Of a stretch of 56,907 nucleotides of DNA, positions 24,486 to 31,489 are shown in pieces; position 1 is the stretch's first letter; every line of letters begins with the position of its first letter. The stretch is from contig DMOI01000055.1 in NCBI GenBank assembly GCA_003452395.1, forward strand, positions 1 through 56,907. Reading direction: 5' to 3'. The notes beneath the pieces were generated by a model. That model was not told the origin of the DNA. It did not search any database and worked only from the letters and a program-made list of their open reading frames with translations. The DNA is from Clostridiales bacterium (GTDB lineage: Bacteria > Bacillota > Clostridia > Lachnospirales > UBA12420). Both the position numbers and the translations under genes were made by a program.

Positions 24486-25043
24486 TTAAACTGTCATTAT
24501 CTCTTTTTCTTTTATATCAGTCATTTCTTCAATCTTTCTATTATATTTATCAGTTAAATCTTGAACTTCTTTTTCAATTACTTTTAGTTCATCCTCTGTT
24601 ATTTTATTATCTTTCTGTTGTTTTTTAAACATCTCTAATTCGTCTCTTCTAATATTTCTTATAGCAATTTTTGAATTTTCTGCACGTTTTTTTACATCCT
24701 TCACTAAGTCTTTTCTTCTTGCCTCCGTGAGATCTGGAAATCTAAGTCTTATAACCTTTCCATCATTCGTTGGATTTAAATCAACATCTGGTGAAACAAT
24801 TATAGCTTTTTCTATCTCTTTTAGCAAACTACTTTCCCATGGTTTTATTTCAATGAGCTTTGCTTCTGGCACCGATATGTTTGCCACTTGATTTAATAAT
24901 GTGGGTGTGCCGTAATAATCAATAGTTATTCTATCTAATATATGTGGATTTGCCCTTCCTGCTCTCACTGTAGTAAATTCCCTGTCTAATCCTTCTATTA
25001 CGCCTTTCATCTTACTATCTAATTGTTGTAAATTGTCGTTCAT
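24486..25043 (-). CDS. frr: Ribosome recycling factor
   Basis: RRF, with EF-G, splits the post-termination ribosome. The 185-residue length is standard. It shows the N-terminal MKGVIEGLDREFTTVRAGRANPHILDRI, VSPDVDLNPTNDGKVIRLRFPDLTEARRKDLVK and the C-terminal long-helix sequence with RNIRRD. I start at ATG 25043, five bases after GGGAGGGG; an upstream in-frame codon at 25058 lies in the ribosome site. It is between pyrH and uppS. Confidence 0.96.
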   Translation of the reverse strand: MNDNLQQLDSKMKGVIEGLDREFTTVRAGRANPHILDRITIDYYGTPTLLNQVANISVPEAKLIEIKPWESSLLKEIEKAIIVSPDVDLNPTNDGKVIRLRFPDLTEARRKDLVKDVKKRAENSKIAIRNIRRDELEMFKKQQKDNKITEDELKVIEKEVQDLTDKYNRKIEEMTDIKEKEIMTV

Positions 25044-25139
25044 GATAACCCCTCCCATATAAATTCAATAAATTATGTTTCCCATTTACATTATCATTTT
25101 TTAGCCTTTTTTTCAAGTCTTTTAATTAAATTTTTACTT

Positions 25140-25841
25140 TTATTCTGTTTTTATTATTGTACCTAATTTATCTCCATTTAAAATCTTTATAATACTACGA
25201 TTCTCACTTAAAGCAAATAATCTAGTATTCATTCCATTTTCTAGACAAAGACTTGCTGCCGTCATATCTATTACTTTCAGTCCTTTCGCTATTATCTCTT
25301 TAAATGTTATTTCATCGTATTTTTTAGCATTTGGATTGATTTTAGGATCCGAATCGTAAACAGCATCTATGCTTTTTGCAAGCAGTAATATATCTGCCTC
25401 TATTTCTATAGCTCTTAATGCTGCTCCTGTATCTGTTGAGAAGAATGGATGCCCAGTACCTCCTGCAAAAATAACTACTTTGCCCTTTTTCATATAATCT
25501 ATAGCTTTTTCTTTTACAAATTGTTCAGTCATAGAACCCACTACAAATGGTGTTTGTATTATAGTATTTATGCCATTGATACGCAAGAGTTCACCCATAT
25601 AAATAGCATTAATCACTGTAGAAAGTATTCCTATATGGTGTGATTTTGTCATATCCATATTTTTGTTATCCCTTCCACGCCATATGTTACCTGCCCCAAC
25701 AACCAATGCTACTTCTGTACCTCTACTTACTATTTCTTTAATTTCTTCGGCTACTACTGATGCTGGTTTATCATCAAACCCAAATTTCTTATCTCCTGCC
25801 AAAGCTTCACCACTTAATTTTATCAGTACTCTCTTATACAT
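25140..25841 (-). CDS. pyrH: Uridylate kinase
   Basis: PyrH phosphorylates UMP to UDP. The 233-residue protein starts YKRVLIKLSGEALAG and has VVGAGNIWRGR, MGELLRINGI, VIFAGGTGHPFFSTDTGAALRAIEI and ITFKEIIAKGLKVIDMTAASLC. I start at ATG 25841, eight bases after GGGGGAGG; a GTG six codons upstream is inside that site. In most bacteria rpsB and tsf precede pyrH. Here a repeat hairpin and the end of the flagellar operon lie upstream instead, so that conserved neighbourhood is broken. Confidence 0.95.
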   Translation of the reverse strand: MYKRVLIKLSGEALAGDKKFGFDDKPASVVAEEIKEIVSRGTEVALVVGAGNIWRGRDNKNMDMTKSHHIGILSTVINAIYMGELLRINGINTIIQTPFVVGSMTEQFVKEKAIDYMKKGKVVIFAGGTGHPFFSTDTGAALRAIEIEADILLLAKSIDAVYDSDPKINPNAKKYDEITFKEIIAKGLKVIDMTAASLCLENGMNTRLFALSENRSIIKILNGDKLGTIIKTE

Positions 25842-25861
25842 ACATTTATCCTCCCCCACTT

Positions 25862-25962
25862 AAGTTAAAAGTTGAAAGTTAAGAGTTGAGAGTTGAGAGT
25901 TGAGAGTTTGAAAATATTTTATATTTCACTTTCAATTTTCAACTTTCAATTTTCAACTTGTT
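25862..25962. repeat. Heptad-repeat hairpin (AAGTTGA type) upstream of pyrH
   Basis: The left arm (25862-25910) holds seven units such as AAGTTAA, AAGTTGA, GAGTTGA; the right arm (25926-25960) carries TTTCAAC/TTTCAAT units. It is immediately 5' of the pyrH ribosome site and would be at the start of its mRNA if transcription comes from upstream. Confidence 0.85.
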
Positions 25963-26010
25963 TCTTATATATTCTACCCCGTTTTTTTTATATTTGCAAG
26001 TACTATTACT

Positions 26011-26072
26011 AAAAAATAGCTAAATAAAAATAATATTCTACACAAATATCATTTTTATCCAGCTATTTTTTT
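26011..26072 (-). terminator. Terminator of the fla/che operon
   Basis: On the minus strand AAAAAATAGCT (26062-26072) pairs with AGCTATTTTTT (26011-26021), and the pairing continues inwards through GGATAAAAATGATATT with few mismatches. The last codons of the MltG-domain gene form part of the stem. The T6 tail makes this a convincing operon end. Confidence 0.75.
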
Positions 26073-26528
26073 AATAATATCATCATAACTACTATCTTTT
26101 TTTATATTAAATGTTCCGTGACGTAGCATTGTACTTTTCTTTTGTTTTTCTATATATACTTCAAAACCGTTTTTATTTTCTATAAGTTTATTATCATATA
26201 ATATCTTTGCTACATCATAAGAATCACTACCTTTAGGTATTATAACTGCAACATATTCTTCCTCTGATTGCTCTAGTTTTGCTTTTTCATTTTTATTCTC
26301 TTGTAATACTTTAATTTCTTTTGTTGTTTCTTCTGGTATTTCTTTCGTCGTCTCTTTTGATCTTTCCACGGTATCTTCTTGTACTGTACTTACATCCTTT
26401 TTTTCATCTTGGATTTTGGTTTCTTCAGTTTTATTTAAATCCGACATAGCTACAGCAAACATTATAGCTGATACAGTCATAAGACCAATCCCAAATCCCA
26501 TTATAAATCCTATTTTCAGTGTTTTCAA
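26055..26528 (-). CDS. Membrane-anchored protein with an MltG N-terminal-like domain
   Basis: The 157-residue protein has an N-terminal membrane anchor (about 5-28), a long Glu/Lys/Thr-rich linker, and a C-terminal domain (about 88-157): VAVIIPKGSDSYDVAKILYDNKLIENKNGFEVYIEKQ...LRHGTFNIKKDSSYDDIIKKI. That domain matches the LysM-like module at the start of MltG (YceG), but the catalytic transglycosylase part is absent. It would face the cell wall; a role in flagellum passage or wall binding is inference from position as last gene of fla/che. The start is TTG, eight bases after AGGAG. Confidence 0.72.
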   Translation of the reverse strand: MKTLKIGFIMGFGIGLMTVSAIMFAVAMSDLNKTEETKIQDEKKDVSTVQEDTVERSKETTKEIPEETTKEIKVLQENKNEKAKLEQSEEEYVAVIIPKGSDSYDVAKILYDNKLIENKNGFEVYIEKQKKSTMLRHGTFNIKKDSSYDDIIKKIAG

Positions 26529-26534
26529 ATTTAA

Positions 26535-27107
26535 TCACTCCTTTTTTCCTACCCCAATCATTAATCTAATTTCATTTTTTCCTTTCCTTAATGTACTTGC
26601 AATTTCATCTATTGATTTACCTGCACAATGTAACGCTTGTACTTTTTCCTGCATAGTTTGATTACTCTTTAGTATGTTTTTTACTTTTAGTTCCTCATTT
26701 ATGGTGGTAAATTTTTGCTCTTCTTTTCGGTTAGTTTCAGTTTGTTTTTTATCTTCTTCTATATTTTTTTCTTGCAGAGTTATTTTTTTTGTCCTTTTAT
26801 TTACCTCTTTTTCGTTTTTTGTAAAAGATTCTTGCTTTTCATCTATCATTTGATATAAAAACAAGAGTTCCTTATGTTTAGTATCTAACTCTTTAGAAAT
26901 ATATGTAGAGAATTTATTTAATTCTTGCAAAACCTTGTCAGCTTCGTCAACTTTTAAACTAAGTTCCTCTTTCTCTTTTGTTACCTTTGATAAATCTGAT
27001 TCTTCTATGTATCCATCTTTAACTAACTCATATCTACCTATATACCCAAATACAAACACTATTAACCCCATAAAAAACAACACTATGCTTATTATTAAAG
27101 AAATCAC
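26535..27107 (-). CDS. SwrB-like (DUF6115-type) membrane coiled-coil protein
   Basis: The 190-residue protein has one N-terminal membrane segment (about 2-24), a long coiled coil (about 38-150) and a C-terminal helix-turn-helix-like end (VQALHCAGKSIDEIASTLRKGKNEIRLMI). This architecture and its place behind sigD match SwrB of Bacillus subtilis, which promotes assembly of the flagellar type III export apparatus. Sequence identity is likely low, so the assignment rests on architecture and synteny. The start is GTG, four bases after GGAGGTGG. Confidence 0.7.
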   Translation of the reverse strand: MISLIISIVLFFMGLIVFVFGYIGRYELVKDGYIEESDLSKVTKEKEELSLKVDEADKVLQELNKFSTYISKELDTKHKELLFLYQMIDEKQESFTKNEKEVNKRTKKITLQEKNIEEDKKQTETNRKEEQKFTTINEELKVKNILKSNQTMQEKVQALHCAGKSIDEIASTLRKGKNEIRLMIGVGKKE

Positions 27108-27137
27108 TATACCACCTCCGCTCTTTACAAGTTACAC

Positions 27138-27479
27138 CTAAATTTTCAGATCTATATGTTTATGATTTTCATTGTTTTCATCTTTTTGTTCATCATCATA
27201 TTCTTCTATAATTTCTAGTTTTTTATTTTTTGTGTATTGTTTGTATTTTTTGTGTTTTTTCCTTTTTTCATCTTTATTTTTATCATCAACATTTAATTTT
27301 TTATGCTCAATATTTTCTGTTTTATGTACCTTAGTTTGACGAACTTGATCAGCCTTTTTCATGCTTTCTGCTATATTATGTTGTACATTTTGCCCATGTG
27401 CATTATTATTTTGTTGCATTTTGCTATACTCATTGTTTGCAGCAGCTATAGTTTGCATGTCTATGGGTCTTATAGCCAT
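27138..27479 (-). CDS. Unknown small charged protein in the fla/che operon
   Basis: I do not recognise a family. The 113 residues begin with a conserved-looking hydrophilic motif (MAIRPIDMQTIAAANNEYSKMQQ) and continue with a Lys/Asp/Glu/His-rich, probably disordered region (KNKDEKRKKHKKYKQYTKNKK). There is no membrane segment. It lies between fapA and the swrB-like gene and has AAGGGAG upstream of the ATG. Comparable small genes beginning MxxRPID occur at this place in clostridial flagellar operons as far as I recall; the function is unknown. Confidence 0.75.
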   Translation of the reverse strand: MAIRPIDMQTIAAANNEYSKMQQNNNAHGQNVQHNIAESMKKADQVRQTKVHKTENIEHKKLNVDDKNKDEKRKKHKKYKQYTKNKKLEIIEEYDDEQKDENNENHKHIDLKI

Positions 27480-27492
27480 ATAATCATCTCCC

Positions 27493-28899
27493 TTAGTAAG
27501 CAGATATTTTAACGTCTGCTCCTTCTTTTCTCAAAGTACATCTTGATATATCTTCTCTTGTCCTCATATATGCATTAGATATATATATTTCTACGTTTGG
27601 ACATATTTTTTGCTCAACTTTTATTTCACCATTTTCAATTTCTTGAATTTTCTCCATAAGTAATTCCTGTTCTTCGTTTAATTCCTCAATTCGTCTTGTT
27701 ATAAAATTGTTAGTATGTACTATTTTTTCTAGCAATATCTTCTTTTCATCATCAAGCAAGTTCTTTTTGTTTTTAGTTTCTAATAATTCTCGCAATTGTG
27801 AAGACTTCGTTTTTTCGCTCTTTATTCTTTCTATTTCTTCTTTATTCTTTTTATACATTTCAACTAAATTAGGATCTACTCCAACTTTTAATTCAGTATG
27901 TGTTCCAAAGTTCGAACCAATCACTTTAGCTTTTATAAGCTTTCCTGCCGTGACATTTCCACCTACTATAAGTCCAGTTTTTCCTCCAATTTCTATATTT
28001 TTACTACATCTGACATTAGAGTGTAGGATTGCTTCGCTAACTATATTACCATTAACTATAATATTACAGTTTTCTATATATTTCGCTACAAGATCTCCGC
28101 CTACTTTTATCTCAGCTTTCCCATTTCCAAGTACCCCACTATGTAAATTCATACTTCCCTTTGATTCAAGTGTCGCACCTTCAACTACCCCATATACATC
28201 TATGTTTCCAGCTGCAAAAACTTTGAAATCGCTAAGTACATTTCCTCTTATTACAACACTTCCAACAAAGTTTATATTTCCTGTGCTTGTATTAACATCA
28301 GAATCCACTTCAAATACTTCACTTACAACTATCTTTCCATCTATCACACCCACTTGTCCATCTTTTGTAGCAAAGAACTTTAGCCCATCCTCACTTGATG
28401 ATACATTTCTTCCTCTTTTAACATTTGCAGGTCTCCCTTTAGATGAAAATATAGGTTGCCCTAAAACATCATAACCATCCTCTCCATCAGTAGGAGCTAT
28501 AATAACCGCTATAATATCACCCTCATGAGCATTTTCAATAAGATTCAAATTATAAAAATCAACCGTTCCATCTTCTCGTTCTGTTGGTTTTATTTTCTTT
28601 TCTGTCTGGAAATTATATATAACTTTTCCATCTTCACCTTTGATAGCTTCCTTTCCACGTGCTATGTTGTATAGATACTCATAATTTCTGTTTTCAAAAA
28701 GACTTTCTAAAACTTCATGATCAATGCCTTGTCTTAAGCCTTCAAGATGAAGATAATCTTGTATCTCATTCTTAGTCATTCTTCTGCCATCATTTTCTGG
28801 GATATGAAATATAATATATGCATTCATTTTATCAGGTGAAATTTTCACTGTTACTGATTCGTTTTTTGGAACTTGCTGTGGATTTTTCATTTCTTCCAT
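27493..28899 (-). CDS. FapA-like DUF342 protein
   Basis: The 468-residue protein has an N-terminal domain (about 1-165) and the DUF342 right-handed beta-helix (about 170-340), made of repeats such as GNIDVYGVVEGATLESKGSMNLHSGVLGNG and GGNVTAGKLIKAKVIG. A coiled coil follows (about 350-420, ERIKSEKTKSSQLRELLETK) and then a beta end. DUF342/FapA proteins are polymer-forming cytosolic proteins often found in Firmicute flagellar operons; their exact role is unsettled. It lies directly after sigD, with AAGGGGT ahead of the ATG. Confidence 0.85.
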   Translation of the reverse strand: MEEMKNPQQVPKNESVTVKISPDKMNAYIIFHIPENDGRRMTKNEIQDYLHLEGLRQGIDHEVLESLFENRNYEYLYNIARGKEAIKGEDGKVIYNFQTEKKIKPTEREDGTVDFYNLNLIENAHEGDIIAVIIAPTDGEDGYDVLGQPIFSSKGRPANVKRGRNVSSSEDGLKFFATKDGQVGVIDGKIVVSEVFEVDSDVNTSTGNINFVGSVVIRGNVLSDFKVFAAGNIDVYGVVEGATLESKGSMNLHSGVLGNGKAEIKVGGDLVAKYIENCNIIVNGNIVSEAILHSNVRCSKNIEIGGKTGLIVGGNVTAGKLIKAKVIGSNFGTHTELKVGVDPNLVEMYKKNKEEIERIKSEKTKSSQLRELLETKNKKNLLDDEKKILLEKIVHTNNFITRRIEELNEEQELLMEKIQEIENGEIKVEQKICPNVEIYISNAYMRTREDISRCTLRKEGADVKISAY

Positions 28900-28922
28900 A
28901 ACAATATACCCCTTTCGTATTT

Positions 28923-29702
28923 CTATTCAGTTAACAGATAGTTATTTTCCCCTAACTTACCCCTTAACCTTACTATAGCTCTTGAGTGTATCTGTGATAT
29001 CCTAGATTCTGAAATTTCTAGGATCTTGCTGATTTCTTTTAATGTCAATTCTTCAAAATAATATAAATATATAATTTTTTGTTCCCTTTCTGAAAGGGAG
29101 TTAACAGCTGACTTTAACATCTCTTTTGTCTCTTTTTGCTCTATTTCATATTCCGGTTGTTCTGATTTATTTGTCGTGAATTCATTTATATTAGACTCAT
29201 AATTTTGTTCTGTGTATTCATCAAGAGATACCATTGCTGAAATATTTGTTTCTGTAATTACTTCTTGTAATTCATCTATATTTACTCCAAGTTTTTGTGC
29301 TAATTCCTCATCTGTTGGTTCTCTGCCTAACTCTGTTTCAAGTTCAGACATTATTTGATCAACCTTTTTCTGTTTGTGCCTAAGTGACCTTGGTATCCAA
29401 TCCATCTTTCTAACACTATCTAATATAGCACCTCTTATCCTGAGAGATGCATAAGTTTCAAACTTTACATTTTTAGTTAAGTTAAATTTATTTACTGCAT
29501 CAATTAATCCAAAAACACCAAAACTAACTAGCTCTTCAAACTCAACGTTATTACATAAATATATATTTACTCTTCCTGCAATATACTTAACTAAAGGGGA
29601 ATACCCTATTATTATCTTATCCTTAAGCTCTTGTGTATTATGTTTTGCATATTCTTTCCATACTTTTTCAAGTTCTTCACTGTTTTTAATAATAGCACCC
29701 AA
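28923..29702 (-). CDS. sigD: Flagellar sigma factor (FliA/SigD)
   Basis: This sigma-28 directs late flagellar, chemotaxis and autolysin genes. The 259-residue protein has region 2 (VEFEELVSFGVFGLIDAVNKFN...FETYASLRIRGAILDSVRKMDWIPRSLR), region 3 and a region 4 helix-turn-helix (LTLKEISKILEISESRISQIHSRA). The start appears to be TTG at 29702, with GGGGTGA five to six bases upstream; no ATG precedes it in frame. A weak start and the large hairpin just upstream (29717-29790) could keep SigD low. In Bacillus the position of sigD near the end of the operon is known to influence how many cells become motile. Confidence 0.94.
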   Translation of the reverse strand: MGAIIKNSEELEKVWKEYAKHNTQELKDKIIIGYSPLVKYIAGRVNIYLCNNVEFEELVSFGVFGLIDAVNKFNLTKNVKFETYASLRIRGAILDSVRKMDWIPRSLRHKQKKVDQIMSELETELGREPTDEELAQKLGVNIDELQEVITETNISAMVSLDEYTEQNYESNINEFTTNKSEQPEYEIEQKETKEMLKSAVNSLSEREQKIIYLYYFEELTLKEISKILEISESRISQIHSRAIVRLRGKLGENNYLLTE

Positions 29703-29716
29703 TGTATCACCCCGTT

Positions 29717-29790
29717 TTCAAAGTACAAAGTTCAAACTACAAAGTTCAAAGTAAACGGGTTCTTTGTTCTTTGTTCTTTGTACTTTGTTA
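29717..29790. repeat. Heptad-repeat hairpin (CAAAGTA type) between cheD and sigD
   Basis: The left arm (29719-29756) has CAAAGTA, CAAAGTT, CAAACTA, CAAAGTT, CAAAGTA; the right arm (29760-29787) has TTCTTTG three times then TACTTTG. The cheD stop codon (29788-29790) directly adjoins the arm, in the same TACTTTG-TTA context as in ruvX. It is inside the operon, just ahead of the sigD ribosome site. Confidence 0.88.
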
Positions 29791-30288
29791 TATGAACTTC
29801 TCTGCTTTTCCTACGCTTTTTATTTTAAAAGATCCGTCTAGTGTATAGAATTCAACAGTTCTACCATAGTTTTCTCCTATATCTTCCGCAATTATTGAAA
29901 TCTTAAGTTCAGCTAAAATATCTTTGCATGCTTGAATATTCTTTCTTCCCACACTAAATACATCATCGACACTATCAAAATCAAACATCTGAGAGCCACC
30001 AGCAATTTTGGCAATTAAGTTTTGCTTCTTCATTCCTTCTTTTGCCATCATATCAAGCAAATCACTTATAGACGTATCTGCAAATTTTGCCCTGTTACTA
30101 TTGTTTTTTATTGCTTTACTACTCGGTAACATAATATGAGCCATACCTGCCATTTTTAGTTTAGCATCATATAATACAACAGCTACACATGAACCTAAAC
30201 CTAGGGTGGTTATCATACCAGGATTTTTTACAATATTAAAATCCGCCATTCCCACCTTCACTACTTCGATATTATCCATATTAATCAT
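29788..30288 (-). CDS. cheD: Chemoreceptor glutamine deamidase CheD
   Basis: CheD deamidates receptor glutamines and, bound to CheC, adjusts CheA activity. The 166-residue protein has the catalytic set: Thr28 (MITTLGLGSC), Cys34 and His51 (MAGMAHIMLP), with GGSQMF and the C-terminal region LGGNxGR-like (EDIGENYGRTVEFY). cheC ends one base upstream. GGGG precedes the ATG by nine bases, within the cheC end. The stop codon adjoins a repeat arm. Confidence 0.94.
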   Translation of the reverse strand: MINMDNIEVVKVGMADFNIVKNPGMITTLGLGSCVAVVLYDAKLKMAGMAHIMLPSSKAIKNNSNRAKFADTSISDLLDMMAKEGMKKQNLIAKIAGGSQMFDFDSVDDVFSVGRKNIQACKDILAELKISIIAEDIGENYGRTVEFYTLDGSFKIKSVGKAEKFI

Positions 30289-30289
30289 A

Positions 30290-30898
30290 TTATATTACCC
30301 CTAGCGATTTCATTATTTTATCAAATGATTGTGCTTCTGGAATCAATATATAATATCCCACTACATCTCTATCCCCTTGATTAAAATCTGTTTTAATAAA
30401 CAATACACTATCGCAAGTTTTTCCAAAAAGTATTGCTGGAACACTTAGTATAGCTCCTGCCATGTCGAAAGCTAATTTTGGTATTGATTGTATCATAGTT
30501 AAATTTGTTAGTTTAGACAAAGCCGTAAGATATGAACCTGTCAGTATGTTTCCAATTTCTTTTAATGCAGATAAATCCATTTCCCCAAGTATATCTTCAC
30601 TTGCTATGTTTTTATTTAACAAAATGTTTAACATACTACGAACGGAATCATACTCTAAAACATACATCATAATACCTTCAATATCCCCAGATATCTTAAC
30701 AAGAATACCAGCAACTATATTTTCTTCACCACCAATTATAGCTGATACATTTTTAAATTCTACTATATTAACCTCTGGCACTTGCATTGTTATAGACTTA
30801 TTAAGCATTTGAGACAATGCAGTTGTAGCATTTCCTGCACCAATATTACCAATTTCCCTTAAAACATCCATATGCATATCATTTAAATTATCTTGCAT
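30290..30898 (-). CDS. cheC: CheY-P phosphatase CheC
   Basis: CheC dephosphorylates CheY-P and forms a feedback complex with CheD. The 202-residue protein carries both active-site helices of the family: REIGNIGAGNATTALS at about 14-29 and KEIGNILTGSYLTALS near 110-126, each with the Glu-x2-Asn pair. It lies between cheW and cheD, so the CheC-CheD-CheY-P adaptation circuit is complete in this operon, together with the CheC-like domain of FliY. Confidence 0.94.
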   Translation of the reverse strand: MQDNLNDMHMDVLREIGNIGAGNATTALSQMLNKSITMQVPEVNIVEFKNVSAIIGGEENIVAGILVKISGDIEGIMMYVLEYDSVRSMLNILLNKNIASEDILGEMDLSALKEIGNILTGSYLTALSKLTNLTMIQSIPKLAFDMAGAILSVPAILFGKTCDSVLFIKTDFNQGDRDVVGYYILIPEAQSFDKIMKSLGVI

Positions 30899-30902
30899 AA
30901 TA

Positions 30903-31382
30903 TTACCTCAAACCAACAATAAGCTCTTCCTCTATATTTTCAATTAACTTACTTATATTTATTATAGTAACAATTCTATTACCTATCTTGCCTACGCCTT
31001 TTATATAATCTATACCTATTTTTGTATTTGATTCTTGTACAGATTCAACACTTTTAGAGTCAAGTCCAACTACTTCTTTTACTTTATCAACAATAATAGC
31101 TATGCTTGCATCTTGTTTTTTTATAATTATTATTCTACTACTATTTGTAAACGTGTCTTCTTCAAAGTTAAGCTTTTTTCTTAAACTCATTACTGGTATT
31201 ATATCCCCACGTACATTTATTACCCCATTAATGTACGTAGGGGCTTTAGGAACCCTTGTAATACCTTGTATTCTATTAATTGACTCGATTTCTTCTATAT
31301 TAATTCCGTACTCCTCTTCTGCCAGATTAAATATTATATACTGTTTAACTTCACTTGCATTTATTACTTTCTCATTATTCAT
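30903..31382 (-). CDS. cheW: Chemotaxis coupling protein CheW
   Basis: CheW bridges receptors and the CheA kinase. The 159-residue protein is a single CheW domain with YIIFNLAEEEYGINIEEIESINR, VPKAPTYINGVINVRGDIIPVMSLRKKL and the closing IDYIKGVGKIGNRIVTIINISKLI. GGGGGTG precedes the ATG. A heptad-repeat hairpin separates it from cheA. Confidence 0.95.
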   Translation of the reverse strand: MNNEKVINASEVKQYIIFNLAEEEYGINIEEIESINRIQGITRVPKAPTYINGVINVRGDIIPVMSLRKKLNFEEDTFTNSSRIIIIKKQDASIAIIVDKVKEVVGLDSKSVESVQESNTKIGIDYIKGVGKIGNRIVTIINISKLIENIEEELIVGLR

Positions 31383-31408
31383 AAGAACACCCCCATTTAT
31401 AATACAGA

Positions 31409-31489
31409 TAAAAGTTGAGAGTTTAAAGTTAAAAGTTATTTATACATTAATTTTTAACTTTCCACTTTCAATTTTCAACTTGCTTTCAA
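31409..31489. repeat. Heptad-repeat hairpin (AAGTTGA type) between cheA and cheW
   Basis: The left arm (31411-31440) reads AAGTTGA, GAGTTTA, AAGTTAA, AAGTTAT; the right arm (31451-31481) holds the complementary units. The right arm ends a few bases from the cheA stop (31490-31492). It is an operon-internal hairpin of about 30 paired bases with few mismatches. Confidence 0.85.

Noticed and set aside
27707..28474. 255-codon plus-strand open frame opposite fapA
   Set aside because: It is a Ser/Phe/Thr-rich shadow with no ribosome site, lying wholly antisense to a well-supported gene.
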